Below are positions 8,601 through 15,308 of a stretch of DNA of 15,524 nt, piece after piece. Position numbers and translations under genes: made by a program. The notes beneath the pieces were generated by a model. It ran no database searches. It had not been told where the DNA came from and worked only from the letters and a program-made list of their open reading frames with translations. The stretch is from DATJQF01 sp035505995 (lineage in GTDB: Bacteria > Bacteroidota > Bacteroidia > Bacteroidales > FEN-979), in contig DATJQF010000006.1 of assembly GCA_035505995.1 (NCBI GenBank), positions 1-15,524 on the forward strand, in the 5' to 3' direction. The first letter of the stretch is position 1. Every line of letters begins with the position of its first letter.

Positions 8601-9727
8601 GCATACTGGCCGTTCAGCGCCCCGGCGGCATAATTGTACTGGGACTGGAGATAGTTCCCGTTCACCGAAAAGGAATCAATTTCGTTGACCCAGTCGGCAT
8701 TGGGGTAATACGTGGAACCGCCCGAGGAGAACCCGCAAAGCACCGCCAGGTCAAAAGCCGTCCCTGCCCCGGTACCGTTGTTGGTCACCGACATCTCCAC
8801 CCACCCCGAATTATCGATGAATCCCCACCCGTGGTTATTGTTCGTGAAGGCCATGGCGATGATCGTCGTTCCCGCAGCAGGCGATACCGACGGGAAGGAG
8901 CTGTAATAGCTGCAGGTTTGCCCGAAGCATCCCCAGGCGGCTTTCAGCGTGGATTGCCCGGTATTGCATCCCATTAGCCGCACGGTTTCGGAAACAATGA
9001 TGGATTCCCCTGCATCGAACATGTTGTTCCCGCCCGGGAAATTGCTCCCGGTCAGGATGACGGTATCCACTTCCAGGGGCCCGGGACCGACATAGGGGTG
9101 AAGCGTTCCCAGGCTGACGGAAATGACATCAATATCGGAGGTATGCTCATCGTAAAGGATCAGGGTATCCAGGGTGGAGTTCAGCCCCTGCTGCTCGATG
9201 GTGATATCGCGCGTAACGGTAGAGTTCACCGGGATCACTGCAGAAGAATTGGTGATGTTGGTGATCACCGGTTCGGGGTAGTAATAATTCTGAAGCGGGG
9301 TATCGTACCCGGAATATTGCATAAGGTTATACGTGACGATATAATTGAAATTTTCGGTGTTTGTATACCCGCAGGACAGGGAAGCATTGTAAGAAACCAC
9401 GGCGGCCGTGTTATTGGGAATATCGGGAAGATCAAATACCGGCTGGTTCAGGTTGGAAATGTTGTTTTCCGTGGCCCCGGCGACGGATCCGGGAGAATAC
9501 CGTGCGCCGGAGGGCAGATCCAGCAGCAGGGTCGCCCCCGACATGGTGTTCCCGGTGGTATTGGCGATCTGGAGAGAGAAAGTGCCGTCCAGGTAACAGA
9601 CGACCAAAGAGGATGGCTTCCCGGTGGCGCTGACCATCACCTGGGAATGGGAAACAGATGAAAATAAAAGGATGACAAGGGTTAAAAAAAGACCGCAGAA
9701 ACGTCGACTTTTTCTGCCCCGGAACAT
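2690..9727 (-). CDS. Giant secreted modular protein with PKD/Ig-like repeats and C-terminal FISUMP domain (2345 aa)
   Basis: I chose the ATG at 9727 because it starts a typical signal peptide: MFRGRKSRR, then the hydrophobic CGLFLTLVILLFSSVSHS, with probable cleavage before Gln29. The frame extends 63 codons further upstream, but through the promoter region. Residues 30 to about 1540 are beta-rich, with DUF11-like patterns (NNGTGAGTAFDL, LKNTGTDTLRTD), many cysteines, and two Asp-rich loops that could bind calcium (VDLDGYYDD; DANGNGIADES). Three modules begin AGxDTxxC at 1548, 1632 and 1718. Three tandem 92-residue modules cover 1804-2079, and one Ig-like segment covers about 2080-2158. A FISUMP domain fills 2164-2345 (CPPGWHIPSENDW, LWSSTAYG, YRVNAFSVRCIKD). 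No type IX sorting domain or LPXTG-like signal follows. Function is unknown; an extracellular adhesive or structural role is an inference from the modules. Confidence 0.88.
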   Translation of the reverse strand: MFRGRKSRRFCGLFLTLVILLFSSVSHSQVMVSATGKPSSLVVCYLDGTFSLQIANTTGNTMSGATLLLDLPSGARYSPGSVAGATENNISNLNQPVFDLPDIPNNTAAVVSYNASLSCGYTNTENFNYIVTYNLMQYSGYDTPLQNYYYPEPVITNITNSSAVIPVNSTVTRDITIEQQGLNSTLDTLILYDEHTSDIDVISVSLGTLHPYVGPGPLEVDTVILTGSNFPGGNNMFDAGESIIVSETVRLMGCNTGQSTLKAAWGCFGQTCSYYSSFPSVSPAAGTTIIAMAFTNNNHGWGFIDNSGWVEMSVTNNGTGAGTAFDLAVLCGFSSGGSTYYPNADWVNEIDSFSVNGNYLQSQYNYAAGALNGQYAYYMKFRYTSDPDGPGVGLDDVDLDGYYDDLPVGKTVILKAHTYYNWPEAVSKFATGKNCGYGWTNSAWQAFRYGYDYKDQCQGQFGVNWIPNGNLLMFQTYNTITIQHTIPPDLYDGVPVWMDQLVTTSTSVNNEGCPNDSVHYKLVLPSGISIGPGTATFKGVSMGTPLIIGDSVFYKLDKSKILTGGTFHVPLVANCSGPHATTGFVHTELKFWCDRLSYLNRYFTYWCSNSPIFGIQCPVTNCPNPSVSLFSVKRTTLGWTNNHLAARVTPGTPGLRLDNAMARDSIRIVVAGRLNGPVDSLYCELKHDALPGGWGNQLFFDILCDTLYFYDIETATWHICGGLSPQVRNGTTSYVDTYFGNLTLPGNCLSGISFTNGDSLVYVIRGRVKNIAQTEWRTVPAFRAHFLWKDTGLDKYCNDLGVTFNVLGSNYKFYATTFYQQIVLQGCTSFLYEGLIYQSMESCGGDIAFPNEIRPFLALDTLTFTLPEGFAYLAGSSQHTFNQDNTSAYGTEVIPDPIITVGPAGTKLIYIRTPSWSYSDYYDCSSDLDRITFTATPSCKATGNYNYVIDAKGRYQFCTDGIGLKYNSVATKSITYTAPLMDYTALITTAEGTEDTVYWEVRLCNQRSFSSNNNWLGFESADQGINVVKVTDITIPAAPVNIPIAFYGPGKKWAQLGSFANSACKYYLVKATYSRCDFDSILVRHGYNCAGYPMNPELGYPPSGYGCTENQGYLYIDPKMVSLNVALTEPSMPVDLCDTLDLEAEVTNSQLSYGYELKLMVTIPPGLGIMPGQSKIKFPYTTGTYRPLQDPVNLPVGSNKWVYDISNDPNGVAILKGVDSIPKNGYRLKFRFLTDCNFISGTNLKITALAANACGDIDSRISYTQPILINDLPTNTNLYVISTLSSDAFFTCDGNSPVRVKVVNLGPTNVSNIEKLGITIDDAYDYVPGSLVDIHNGPSGVVSNTITGGLRYIRFGIQPNLDVNDSIVFTFDLYDVDPGSLTCDTLPMETSTLLVGKVYCSLIPGDSCVIQSITATVTSERPVIKDKAGFGSWRASSVPSGTTGETVTVTYTLKNTGTDTLRTDTLHVVFFHDANGNGIADESAADSLYSQPVTCTDLLAGDSVTATAVFYVPSGMVCKLLAALRPQDNVCTCGDAVISINTIPFKNAGPDTTACADVPVQIGTPGITGYTYFWVPASYLGSNTVSDPIFTYNNILTQPDTLTYFLFTTRAGNCLSSDTMKIVVFPQSSAYAGRDTTLCEGSSYTLLNSIATNPDSLHWSTSGNGTFNDPRILHPTYQPGPGDIASGSVTLTLTVFGHCGAPADDLSLFLLKEAASFAGNDTVICTTGNYLASEAIASDYSALNWTTTGDGSFSNPGLLHPVYTPGPSDIATGSVHLILMAAGIPPCPSHSDTMLLTLHAPPAVTNNPLQETICSNQSTSITLTADQPGTTFTWTAAVTSGVVTGYSNGSGPLINQVLVNAQTTPGSVTYTIVPDNQGCTGQPAAFLVIVNPIPVVTNNPPASSLCSGGTTNIVLQSNMPGTTFTWTANGSSGNVTGFGPGSGNVISQTLVNLDFSTETVTYHITPSASGCTGGIFDYTVTVKPIPDVYFNPAAQTICGGTGCNIQILSHVAGATFTWTASGSSPNVTGYSPGSGNLIHQTLTNLGYLTETVTYTVVPLANGCAGNSGNVVITVNPLPPVTYTPCHDLVTTLAAKPIRLKGGTPLGGTYSGAGVNSPTGIFYPALAGPGSHPITYSYTNVFSCSAAASLTLTVVVPPPFFCGGNLTDVRDNKIYPTVDLGTQCWMAVNLDYGMVIASSQMQWDNCSNEKYCYNDNPLQCAVNGGLYQWDELMQFVSTPGVQGLCPPGWHIPSENDWNILFAFYINNGFAGSPLKYTGYSGFNALLSGSRLVNNAWDFQGFATLLWSSTAYGPYKAWAHGMNDPDPSVSRYPSYRVNAFSVRCIKD
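3491..4318 (-). repeat. Three contiguous 276-bp units encoding 92-residue PKD-like modules
   Basis: The units are 4318-4043, 4042-3767 and 3766-3491, each exactly 276 nt with no linker. All share NNP or FNP near the start, a Cys at position 11, TFTWTA at 28-33, VTGY/F at about 40-43, a second Cys at 76 and a VNPxP or VKPIP end. The paired cysteines could form a disulfide in each module. Units 2 and 3 are the most alike (TWTAxGSSxNVTGxxPGSGN), which points to recent duplication. Confidence 0.85.
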
Positions 9728-9780
9728 ATATCCCGTTTTATCTATTGTATGTAAAATCCCGTTTTTTGATTTAGGTGCCT

Positions 9781-9811
9781 TAAATATACAAAAAAGAATC
9801 TTGAAAACAAC
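9781..9811 (-). promoter_or_regulatory. Probable promoter of the giant secreted-protein gene
   Basis: On the minus strand, TTG (9810-9808) and TATATTTA (9788-9781) are separated by 19 nt, the spacing expected for Bacteroidota -33 TTTG and -7 TAnnTTTG boxes. Predicted transcription starts near 9775, leaving a leader of about 48 nt before the ATG at 9727. No strong Shine-Dalgarno sequence precedes that ATG. The 11-base TGTATATTTAA is identical to the one at 2480-2490. Confidence 0.5.
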
Positions 9812-9848
9812 CCTCCTTTCATTTTTACGGGCGAACACGGATTTTTGG

Positions 9849-9856
9849 TACTTTTG
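9849..9856 (+). promoter_or_regulatory. Probable -7 promoter element of trxB
   Basis: TACTTTTG matches the Bacteroidota -7 consensus TAnnTTTG at every fixed position and lies 22 nt before the trxB ATG, predicting a short leader of about 16-18 nt. The expected upstream TTTG box is not obvious. The element supports the ATG at 9879 over earlier in-frame starts, which lie upstream of it or inside the divergent gene. Confidence 0.55.
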
Positions 9857-9878
9857 CGGCACACAGAAAGAGCAGAGA

Positions 9879-10814
9879 ATGAGCGAAAACACTGAAAAGG
9901 TGAGATGCCTGATCATCGGGTCGGGGCCGGCAGGCTACACGGCTGCTATCTATGCAGCCCGGGCCGATCTGAAACCCGTCATGTACCTTGGCCTGCAGCC
10001 CGGCGGACAGCTCACCATCACTACGGAAGTGGAAAATTACCCGGGATATCCCGGGGGGATCCAGGGACCGGAGATGATGGAGGATTTCCGGAAACAGGCG
10101 GAGCGCTTCGGCACGGATGTGAGGAACGGGGTCGTCACCTCGGTGGACTTCTCGCAAAGGCCTTTCACCGTCAACGCGGACGACGGGAAAACCCTGATCG
10201 CGGAGACGGTGATCATCGCTACAGGCGCATCCGCCAAGTGGCTGGGACTGGAATCGGAAAAGCATTTCATGGGCAGCGGGGTATCTGCCTGCGCCACCTG
10301 CGACGGGTTCTTTTACCGGGGTCAGGAAGTGGCTATCGTGGGAGGCGGCGACACGGCTGCCGAGGAGGCTACCTACCTGGCCAAGCTTTGCAAAAAAGTA
10401 TACCTGATCCACCGCAGAAATGAGCTGCGCGCATCGAAGGCCATGCAGCATAAGATATTCAACACCCCTAACATCGAAATGGTATGGGATCATCAGCCCG
10501 TGGAAGTGCTGGGAGATCATACCGGCGTGACCGGCGTTAGGGTGAAACAGGTGAAAACCGGGGAAACCAAAGACCTGAAAGTAACCGGCTTTTTCGTGGC
10601 GATCGGCCATGAGCCGAATACTCAGCTCTTCAAAGGGAAAATGGACCTTCATGATACGGGATATATCCGGACCATACCGGGCAGCACCCGGACCAGCGTG
10701 GAAGGGGTGTTTGCCGCCGGCGACGTGCAGGACCACTATTACCGGCAGGCCGTGACAGCCGCAGGCAGCGGATGCATGGCGGCGATAGAGGCGGAGAGGT
10801 TCCTGGGAGCGTAA
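9879..10814 (+). CDS. trxB: Thioredoxin reductase (NADPH)
   Basis: This cytoplasmic flavoenzyme passes electrons from NADPH through FAD and a redox-active disulfide to thioredoxin. The product has 311 residues, a normal length for bacterial TrxB. Visible motifs are the FAD-binding GSGPAG (14-19) and GGQLTITTEVENYPG (42-56), the redox pair Cys138-Ala-Thr-Cys141 followed by Asp142, the NADPH-binding GGGDTA (155-160), HRR..LRAS (178-186) for the NADPH 2'-phosphate, and the C-terminal FAD motif FAAGDVQD (278-285). The frame stays open upstream to 9624, but the ATG at 9879 is preferred: the FAD motif starts at the usual distance and a promoter-like TACTTTTG lies just upstream. It is divergent from the giant secreted protein and 52 nt ahead of purL. 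All key residues are present. Confidence 0.97.
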   Translation: MSENTEKVRCLIIGSGPAGYTAAIYAARADLKPVMYLGLQPGGQLTITTEVENYPGYPGGIQGPEMMEDFRKQAERFGTDVRNGVVTSVDFSQRPFTVNADDGKTLIAETVIIATGASAKWLGLESEKHFMGSGVSACATCDGFFYRGQEVAIVGGGDTAAEEATYLAKLCKKVYLIHRRNELRASKAMQHKIFNTPNIEMVWDHQPVEVLGDHTGVTGVRVKQVKTGETKDLKVTGFFVAIGHEPNTQLFKGKMDLHDTGYIRTIPGSTRTSVEGVFAAGDVQDHYYRQAVTAAGSGCMAAIEAERFLGA

Positions 10815-10866
10815 CCCGTGCCGTAAGGTGGAGACTTCGTGACCCGTTGACTTTAAAAGATAGATC

Positions 10867-13800
10867 ATGATCATCTTCTTCAAATCATCTGTAAAATACT
10901 ACGCTGTCGAATGCAGCGGTCACCCGGCAGAAGAAGATCTCAGAAAACTTACCTGGCTTTTCGGGAATGCGGAGCGGCTGGAGGAAAAAAGCCTTCCAGG
11001 ACTGTTCATCGGTCCGCGGAGGGAAATGATCACCCCCTGGAGCACCAATGCCGTTGAGATCACCCAGAACATGGGGATCGCCGGGATCAGCCGGATCGAG
11101 GAATTCAGGAAGGCGGATAAACTCCCGGAGGATTTCGACCCGATGCTCCAGCATGCTTACGACGGGCTCGACCAGTCGGTCTTCCATATCGAAAAGGAAC
11201 CCGACCCGGTATTCCCGGTGAAGGATATCGCCTCGTTCAACTTACAAGAAGGACTGGCGCTCAGCAAAGAGGAGATCGATTACCTGGAAAAGCTCAGCCG
11301 GAAAATTGGCCGGAAACTTTCCGACAGCGAGGTCTTCGGATTTTCCCAGGTGAACTCCGAGCATTGCCGGCATAAGATCTTCAACGGGACCTTTGTCATC
11401 GACGGGAAGAAGATGCCCGATTCCCTCTTTTCCCTGATCAAAAAGACTTCAAAGAAACACGGGGCATACCTCGTCTCAGCCTATAAAGACAATGTAGCAT
11501 TCATCTCAGGACCAAGGATCCTGCAGTTTGCTCCCGCGCGGCAGGACCAGGCCGATTTTTTCATCCTCCGCGAGATCGATTCCGTTATCTCCCTGAAAGC
11601 GGAAACCCATAATTTTCCCACTACCGTGGAACCTTTCAACGGCGCGGCCACCGGGTCCGGCGGAGAGATCCGCGACCGCATGGCAGGAGGGAAGGGGAGC
11701 ATCCCGCTGGCAGGCACCGCCGTTTATATGACCTCCTGCCCGAGGCTGGAAGGAGGCAGGTCGTGGGAAAAAGACCTGCCCGCCCGGCACTGGCTGTACA
11801 AGACCCCGGAAGAGATCCTGGTCCGGGCTTCGAACGGGGCAAGCGATTTCGGCAACAAATTCGGTCAGCCGCTGATCTGCGGGTCGGTGCTGACCTTCGA
11901 GTATGCCGGGAACGGGAAGCAGTACGGCTACGATAAAGTGATCATGCTGGCCGGCGGGATCGGGTTCGCCAGGAAGGAAGACAGCCTGAAAGAGACCCCT
12001 GAAGCCAACCAATTGATCATCGTCCTGGGCGGCGACAATTACCGGATCGGGATGGGAGGCGGCGCGGTATCCTCCGTCGCTACCGGCGAATACGGCAACC
12101 TGATCGAGCTGAATGCCGTGCAGCGCTCCAACCCGGAAATGCAGAAACGGGTCTTTAACGCCATCCGGGCGCTGGCCGAAGCCGGCCATAACCCGGTCAT
12201 CGCAATCCATGACCACGGGGCCGGCGGGCATCTGAATTCCATCTCGGAGCTGGTGGAGGCAACCGGCGGCACCGTGCACATCGATGCGCTCCCGGTGGGA
12301 GATCCCACGCTTTCGGACAAGGAAATTATCAGCAACGAATCCCAGGAAAGAATGGGACTGCTGTTGCGGGAAGAAGATGCGGTCGTGCTCAAGAAGATCG
12401 CCGACCGGGAACGGGCCCCGATGTTCACGGCCGGGGAAACGACCGGGGATCATCAACTGGTGTTCGAGGACCGGAACCGGAACACGCGGCCCATCGACCT
12501 GAAGATAGAAGACTTCTTCGGAAAGCCCCCGAAGACGATCCTGAACGATACGACCGCCCCGGCAAGCTATAAGCCGCTGGAATACGATCCGGGCAAACCG
12601 GAACAGTACCTTGAACAGGTGCTGCAGCTGGAAGCGGTCGCCTGCAAGGACTGGCTCACCAACAAGGTGGACCGTGCCGTGGGAGGCAGGATCGCGATGC
12701 AGCAGACCACGGGCGTTATCCATCTTCCGCTGAACAACCTGGGCGTGACCGCCCTCGATTACCGGGGAGAAGCAGGGATCGCAACCTCGCTGGGGCATGC
12801 CCCGGCGGCCGGACTGATCGACCCGGCAGCCGGCTCCCGGCTTTCGATCGCCGAGGCGCTGACCAACCTGGTGTGGGCCCCCCTGACGCACGGGCTGAAA
12901 GGCGTTTCCCTGAGCGCCAACTGGATGTGGCCGTGCAAAAACCCGGGCGAGGATGCCAGGCTTTATGCGGCCGTGAAGGCAGCCAGCGATTTTGCCATGG
13001 AGCTCGGGATCAATATCCCGACCGGAAAAGATTCATTGTCCATGACCCAGAAATACCCGGATGGTTCCATGGTCTATTCCCCCGGAACGGTCATCATATC
13101 GGCGGTGGCGGAAGTGAAGGATGTGAAAAAGGTGACAGGGCCGGTGCTGAAAAACCTTCCCGGCACCCGCCTGTTTTACCTGGGTTTTTCCGCAGATTCC
13201 TTCTCCCTGGGCGGGAGCAGCTTTGCCCAGGTGCTGGACAGGGTGGGCAGCGAATGCCCCTCCTCGGAGGATTCATCCATATTTATAAAAGGATTCAGGC
13301 TGATCCAGCAAATGATCGCGGAGGGAGTGATCCTGGCCGGCCATGACATTTCTTCAGGGGGATTGATCACCACGTTGCTTGAGATGACGTTTGCCAGGCC
13401 GGGGATTGGAATAGAGGCGGATCTGACGGGGTTGGGAGAGCCGGATATCATCCGTGCACTTTTCAGTGAAAAGCCCGGAGTGGTGATCCAGGTGAAAGAG
13501 CCGGACAAAGTCCAGAAGAAAATTAAGAAAGCGGGCATTCCATTTGCGGAGTTGGGCACCCTGATCCCTGAACGCATTTTAAAGATCCGCAACGGGGCAC
13601 AAGATTATCGGTTCGGGATAGATCCTTTAAGGGATACCTGGTACAGGACCTCTTATCTGCTCGACCGGAAGCAATGCGGTCCGGAGCTGGCGCTGGAAAG
13701 GTTCCGGAATTATAAAGAGCAGCCGCTGCAGGTAAAGTTCCCGGAGAATTTTACCGGAAAGGCGGGTCAATACGGGATCGATAGGGACCGCAGGCAGCCT

Positions 13801-14553
13801 ACCGGCATCCGGGCCGCCATCATCCGTGAAAAAGGGGTGAACCGCGACCGGGACATGGCCTGGTCGCTGTACCTGGCCGGCTTCGACGTGAAGGACATCC
13901 ACATGACAGATCTCATATCCGGACGTGAGAACCTGGAAGACGTGAACCTGATCGCATTTGTCGGCGGCTTCAGCAATTCCGACGTGCTCGGCTCCGCCAA
14001 AGGATGGGCGGGAGCTTTTCTTTACAATGAGAAGGCCAACCGCTCCCTGAAGAATTTCTTTGCCAGGCCGGATACCCTTTCGCTGGGTGTCTGCAACGGC
14101 TGCCAGCTGCTGGTGGAACTCGGCCTCATCTACCCGGATCATGAAAAACATCCGAAGATGGCCTGGAATGCCTCCGGTAAATTTGAGTCTTCTTTCCTTA
14201 CCGTGGACATCCTCCCGAACCGGTCGGTCATGCTGGGCTCGCTGGCAGGTTCCCGGCTGGGGATCTGGGTAGCTCACGGGGAAGGCAGGATGCTCTTCCC
14301 GTACGAAGAATCGAAATATCACATAACGGCCAAATTCTCCTATCACGGTTATCCGGGTAACCCGAACGGCTCGATGTATGACGCCGCCTGCATTGCCTCC
14401 GCCGACGGACGGCACCTGGCGATCATGCCGCACCTGGAGGATTCCGTCCTTCCCTGGCAATGGGCCTGGTATCCCGAAGGAAGGCACGACGAGGTGACCC
14501 CCTGGATCGAAGCGTTCGTCAATGCCCGGGAGTGGATCAATAAGAAACTATGA
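10867..14553 (+). CDS. purL: Phosphoribosylformylglycinamidine (FGAM) synthase, long fused form
   Basis: The enzyme catalyses the fourth step of purine synthesis: FGAR + glutamine + ATP to FGAM + glutamate + ADP + phosphate. At 1228 residues it is the single-chain form with PurS-like, two AIRS-type and glutaminase parts fused. Residues 1 to about 140 are the PurS-like region and linker. The catalytic-loop motif NSEHCRH is at 163-169 (His166), followed by KAETHNFPT (244-252) and the glycine-rich GAATGSGGEIRD (259-270). HDHGAGGHLN and GHDISSGGL mark the paired AIRS-like domains. The C-terminal glutaminase has the nucleophile Cys1076 in GVCNGC and the His1189/Glu1191 pair in PHLED, so the triad is complete. 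The gene starts 52 nt after trxB with no clear promoter in the gap, so cotranscription is likely. Its stop overlaps the next start by 4 nt. Confidence 0.98.
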   Translation: MIIFFKSSVKYYAVECSGHPAEEDLRKLTWLFGNAERLEEKSLPGLFIGPRREMITPWSTNAVEITQNMGIAGISRIEEFRKADKLPEDFDPMLQHAYDGLDQSVFHIEKEPDPVFPVKDIASFNLQEGLALSKEEIDYLEKLSRKIGRKLSDSEVFGFSQVNSEHCRHKIFNGTFVIDGKKMPDSLFSLIKKTSKKHGAYLVSAYKDNVAFISGPRILQFAPARQDQADFFILREIDSVISLKAETHNFPTTVEPFNGAATGSGGEIRDRMAGGKGSIPLAGTAVYMTSCPRLEGGRSWEKDLPARHWLYKTPEEILVRASNGASDFGNKFGQPLICGSVLTFEYAGNGKQYGYDKVIMLAGGIGFARKEDSLKETPEANQLIIVLGGDNYRIGMGGGAVSSVATGEYGNLIELNAVQRSNPEMQKRVFNAIRALAEAGHNPVIAIHDHGAGGHLNSISELVEATGGTVHIDALPVGDPTLSDKEIISNESQERMGLLLREEDAVVLKKIADRERAPMFTAGETTGDHQLVFEDRNRNTRPIDLKIEDFFGKPPKTILNDTTAPASYKPLEYDPGKPEQYLEQVLQLEAVACKDWLTNKVDRAVGGRIAMQQTTGVIHLPLNNLGVTALDYRGEAGIATSLGHAPAAGLIDPAAGSRLSIAEALTNLVWAPLTHGLKGVSLSANWMWPCKNPGEDARLYAAVKAASDFAMELGINIPTGKDSLSMTQKYPDGSMVYSPGTVIISAVAEVKDVKKVTGPVLKNLPGTRLFYLGFSADSFSLGGSSFAQVLDRVGSECPSSEDSSIFIKGFRLIQQMIAEGVILAGHDISSGGLITTLLEMTFARPGIGIEADLTGLGEPDIIRALFSEKPGVVIQVKEPDKVQKKIKKAGIPFAELGTLIPERILKIRNGAQDYRFGIDPLRDTWYRTSYLLDRKQCGPELALERFRNYKEQPLQVKFPENFTGKAGQYGIDRDRRQPTGIRAAIIREKGVNRDRDMAWSLYLAGFDVKDIHMTDLISGRENLEDVNLIAFVGGFSNSDVLGSAKGWAGAFLYNEKANRSLKNFFARPDTLSLGVCNGCQLLVELGLIYPDHEKHPKMAWNASGKFESSFLTVDILPNRSVMLGSLAGSRLGIWVAHGEGRMLFPYEESKYHITAKFSYHGYPGNPNGSMYDAACIASADGRHLAIMPHLEDSVLPWQWAWYPEGRHDEVTPWIEAFVNAREWINKKL

Positions 14554-15308
14554 AAAGAATCGTACTCGTCACCGGCGCCACCAGCGGGTTCGGCAAAGCC
14601 ATTGCCCTGCGGTTTGCCAGGGAAGGAGATCATCTCATCATTACCGGCCGCAGGAAAGACCGGCTGGAAGCTCTTGCCGCAGAGCTCGGGAAGGAATTTA
14701 AAACGGAGGTTCTGGCGCTTTGCTTTGACGTGCGGAGCCGGGAAGAGGTGGAGAAGAATATCGGGGCGCTTTCCGGTAAATGGAAAAAGATCGATATCCT
14801 GGTGAACAATGCCGGCCTGGCGGTCGGCCTGAACCCTATCCAGGAAGGGGTGTATGACGACTGGGAAAGAATGATCGATACCAATGTCAAGGGATTGCTT
14901 TACATGACCCGCGTGGTTGCCCCGCTGATGATCGAGAACGGCAGCGGGCATATCATCAATATCGGCTCGGTCGCGGGGAAGGAAGTGTATCCGAACGGGA
15001 ACGTCTATTGCGGGTCCAAGTACGCCGTGGATGCCATCACCAGGGGCACGCGGATGGACCTGCTGCCCTACGGCATAAAAGTGACGCAGGTTGCCCCCGG
15101 AGCGGCTGAGACGGAGTTCTCGCTGGTCCGGTTCAAGGGGAACCAGGAGAAAGCCGGCCAGGTGTACAAAGGATATAAGCCTCTCCGGGCGGAGGATGTC
15201 GCCGATGCCGTCTATTACGTGACCACCCTTCCGGAGCATGCCAACATTAACGATCTGATTATCACTCCCACCGCACAGGCGAGCGCCGTACATTTTCATA
15301 AAAAATAG
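14550..15308 (+). CDS. Short-chain dehydrogenase/reductase, YdfG-like NAD(P)-dependent oxidoreductase
   Basis: This is a 252-residue classical SDR. The nucleotide-binding motif TGATSGFG is at 8-15, the NNAG motif at 86-89, and the catalytic residues are Asn112, Ser140, Tyr153 and Lys157 (YxxxK). The Phe in the glycine motif, GRR at 33-35 (favouring NADP), MIDTNxKGLxYMTR, and the TEFSxVRFKG and LPxHxNIN segments resemble E. coli YdfG, an NADP-dependent 3-hydroxy acid (serine/allo-threonine) dehydrogenase. I recall that similarity and have not aligned it, so the substrate is uncertain. Its ATG overlaps the purL TGA (ATGA at 14550-14553), implying cotranscription and probable translational coupling. 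The TAG stop falls in an AAAATAG context shared with the repeat units that follow. Confidence 0.93.
   Translation: MKRIVLVTGATSGFGKAIALRFAREGDHLIITGRRKDRLEALAAELGKEFKTEVLALCFDVRSREEVEKNIGALSGKWKKIDILVNNAGLAVGLNPIQEGVYDDWERMIDTNVKGLLYMTRVVAPLMIENGSGHIINIGSVAGKEVYPNGNVYCGSKYAVDAITRGTRMDLLPYGIKVTQVAPGAAETEFSLVRFKGNQEKAGQVYKGYKPLRAEDVADAVYYVTTLPEHANINDLIITPTAQASAVHFHKK

Noticed and set aside
9640..9727. Tat signal (RR pairs) in the giant protein
   Set aside because: The RR pairs in RKSRRFCG do not fit the SRRxFLK consensus, and the hydrophobic stretch is typical of a Sec signal.
9624..9878. N-terminal extension of TrxB by 85 residues
   Set aside because: It would overlap the 5' end of the divergent gene and cross the promoter region; the sequence is basic and unrelated to TrxB, and the FAD motif sits correctly with the ATG at 9879.
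9825..10883. Antisense open frame (352 codons) opposite trxB
   Set aside because: It mirrors an intact trxB and has low-complexity composition with no domain or start context.
11506..12891. Long antisense open frame (461 codons) opposite purL
   Set aside because: It is opposite a complete, motif-verified PurL. Its Arg/Gly/Pro-rich translation shows no recognisable domain, and such open antisense frames are expected from high GC at third codon positions.
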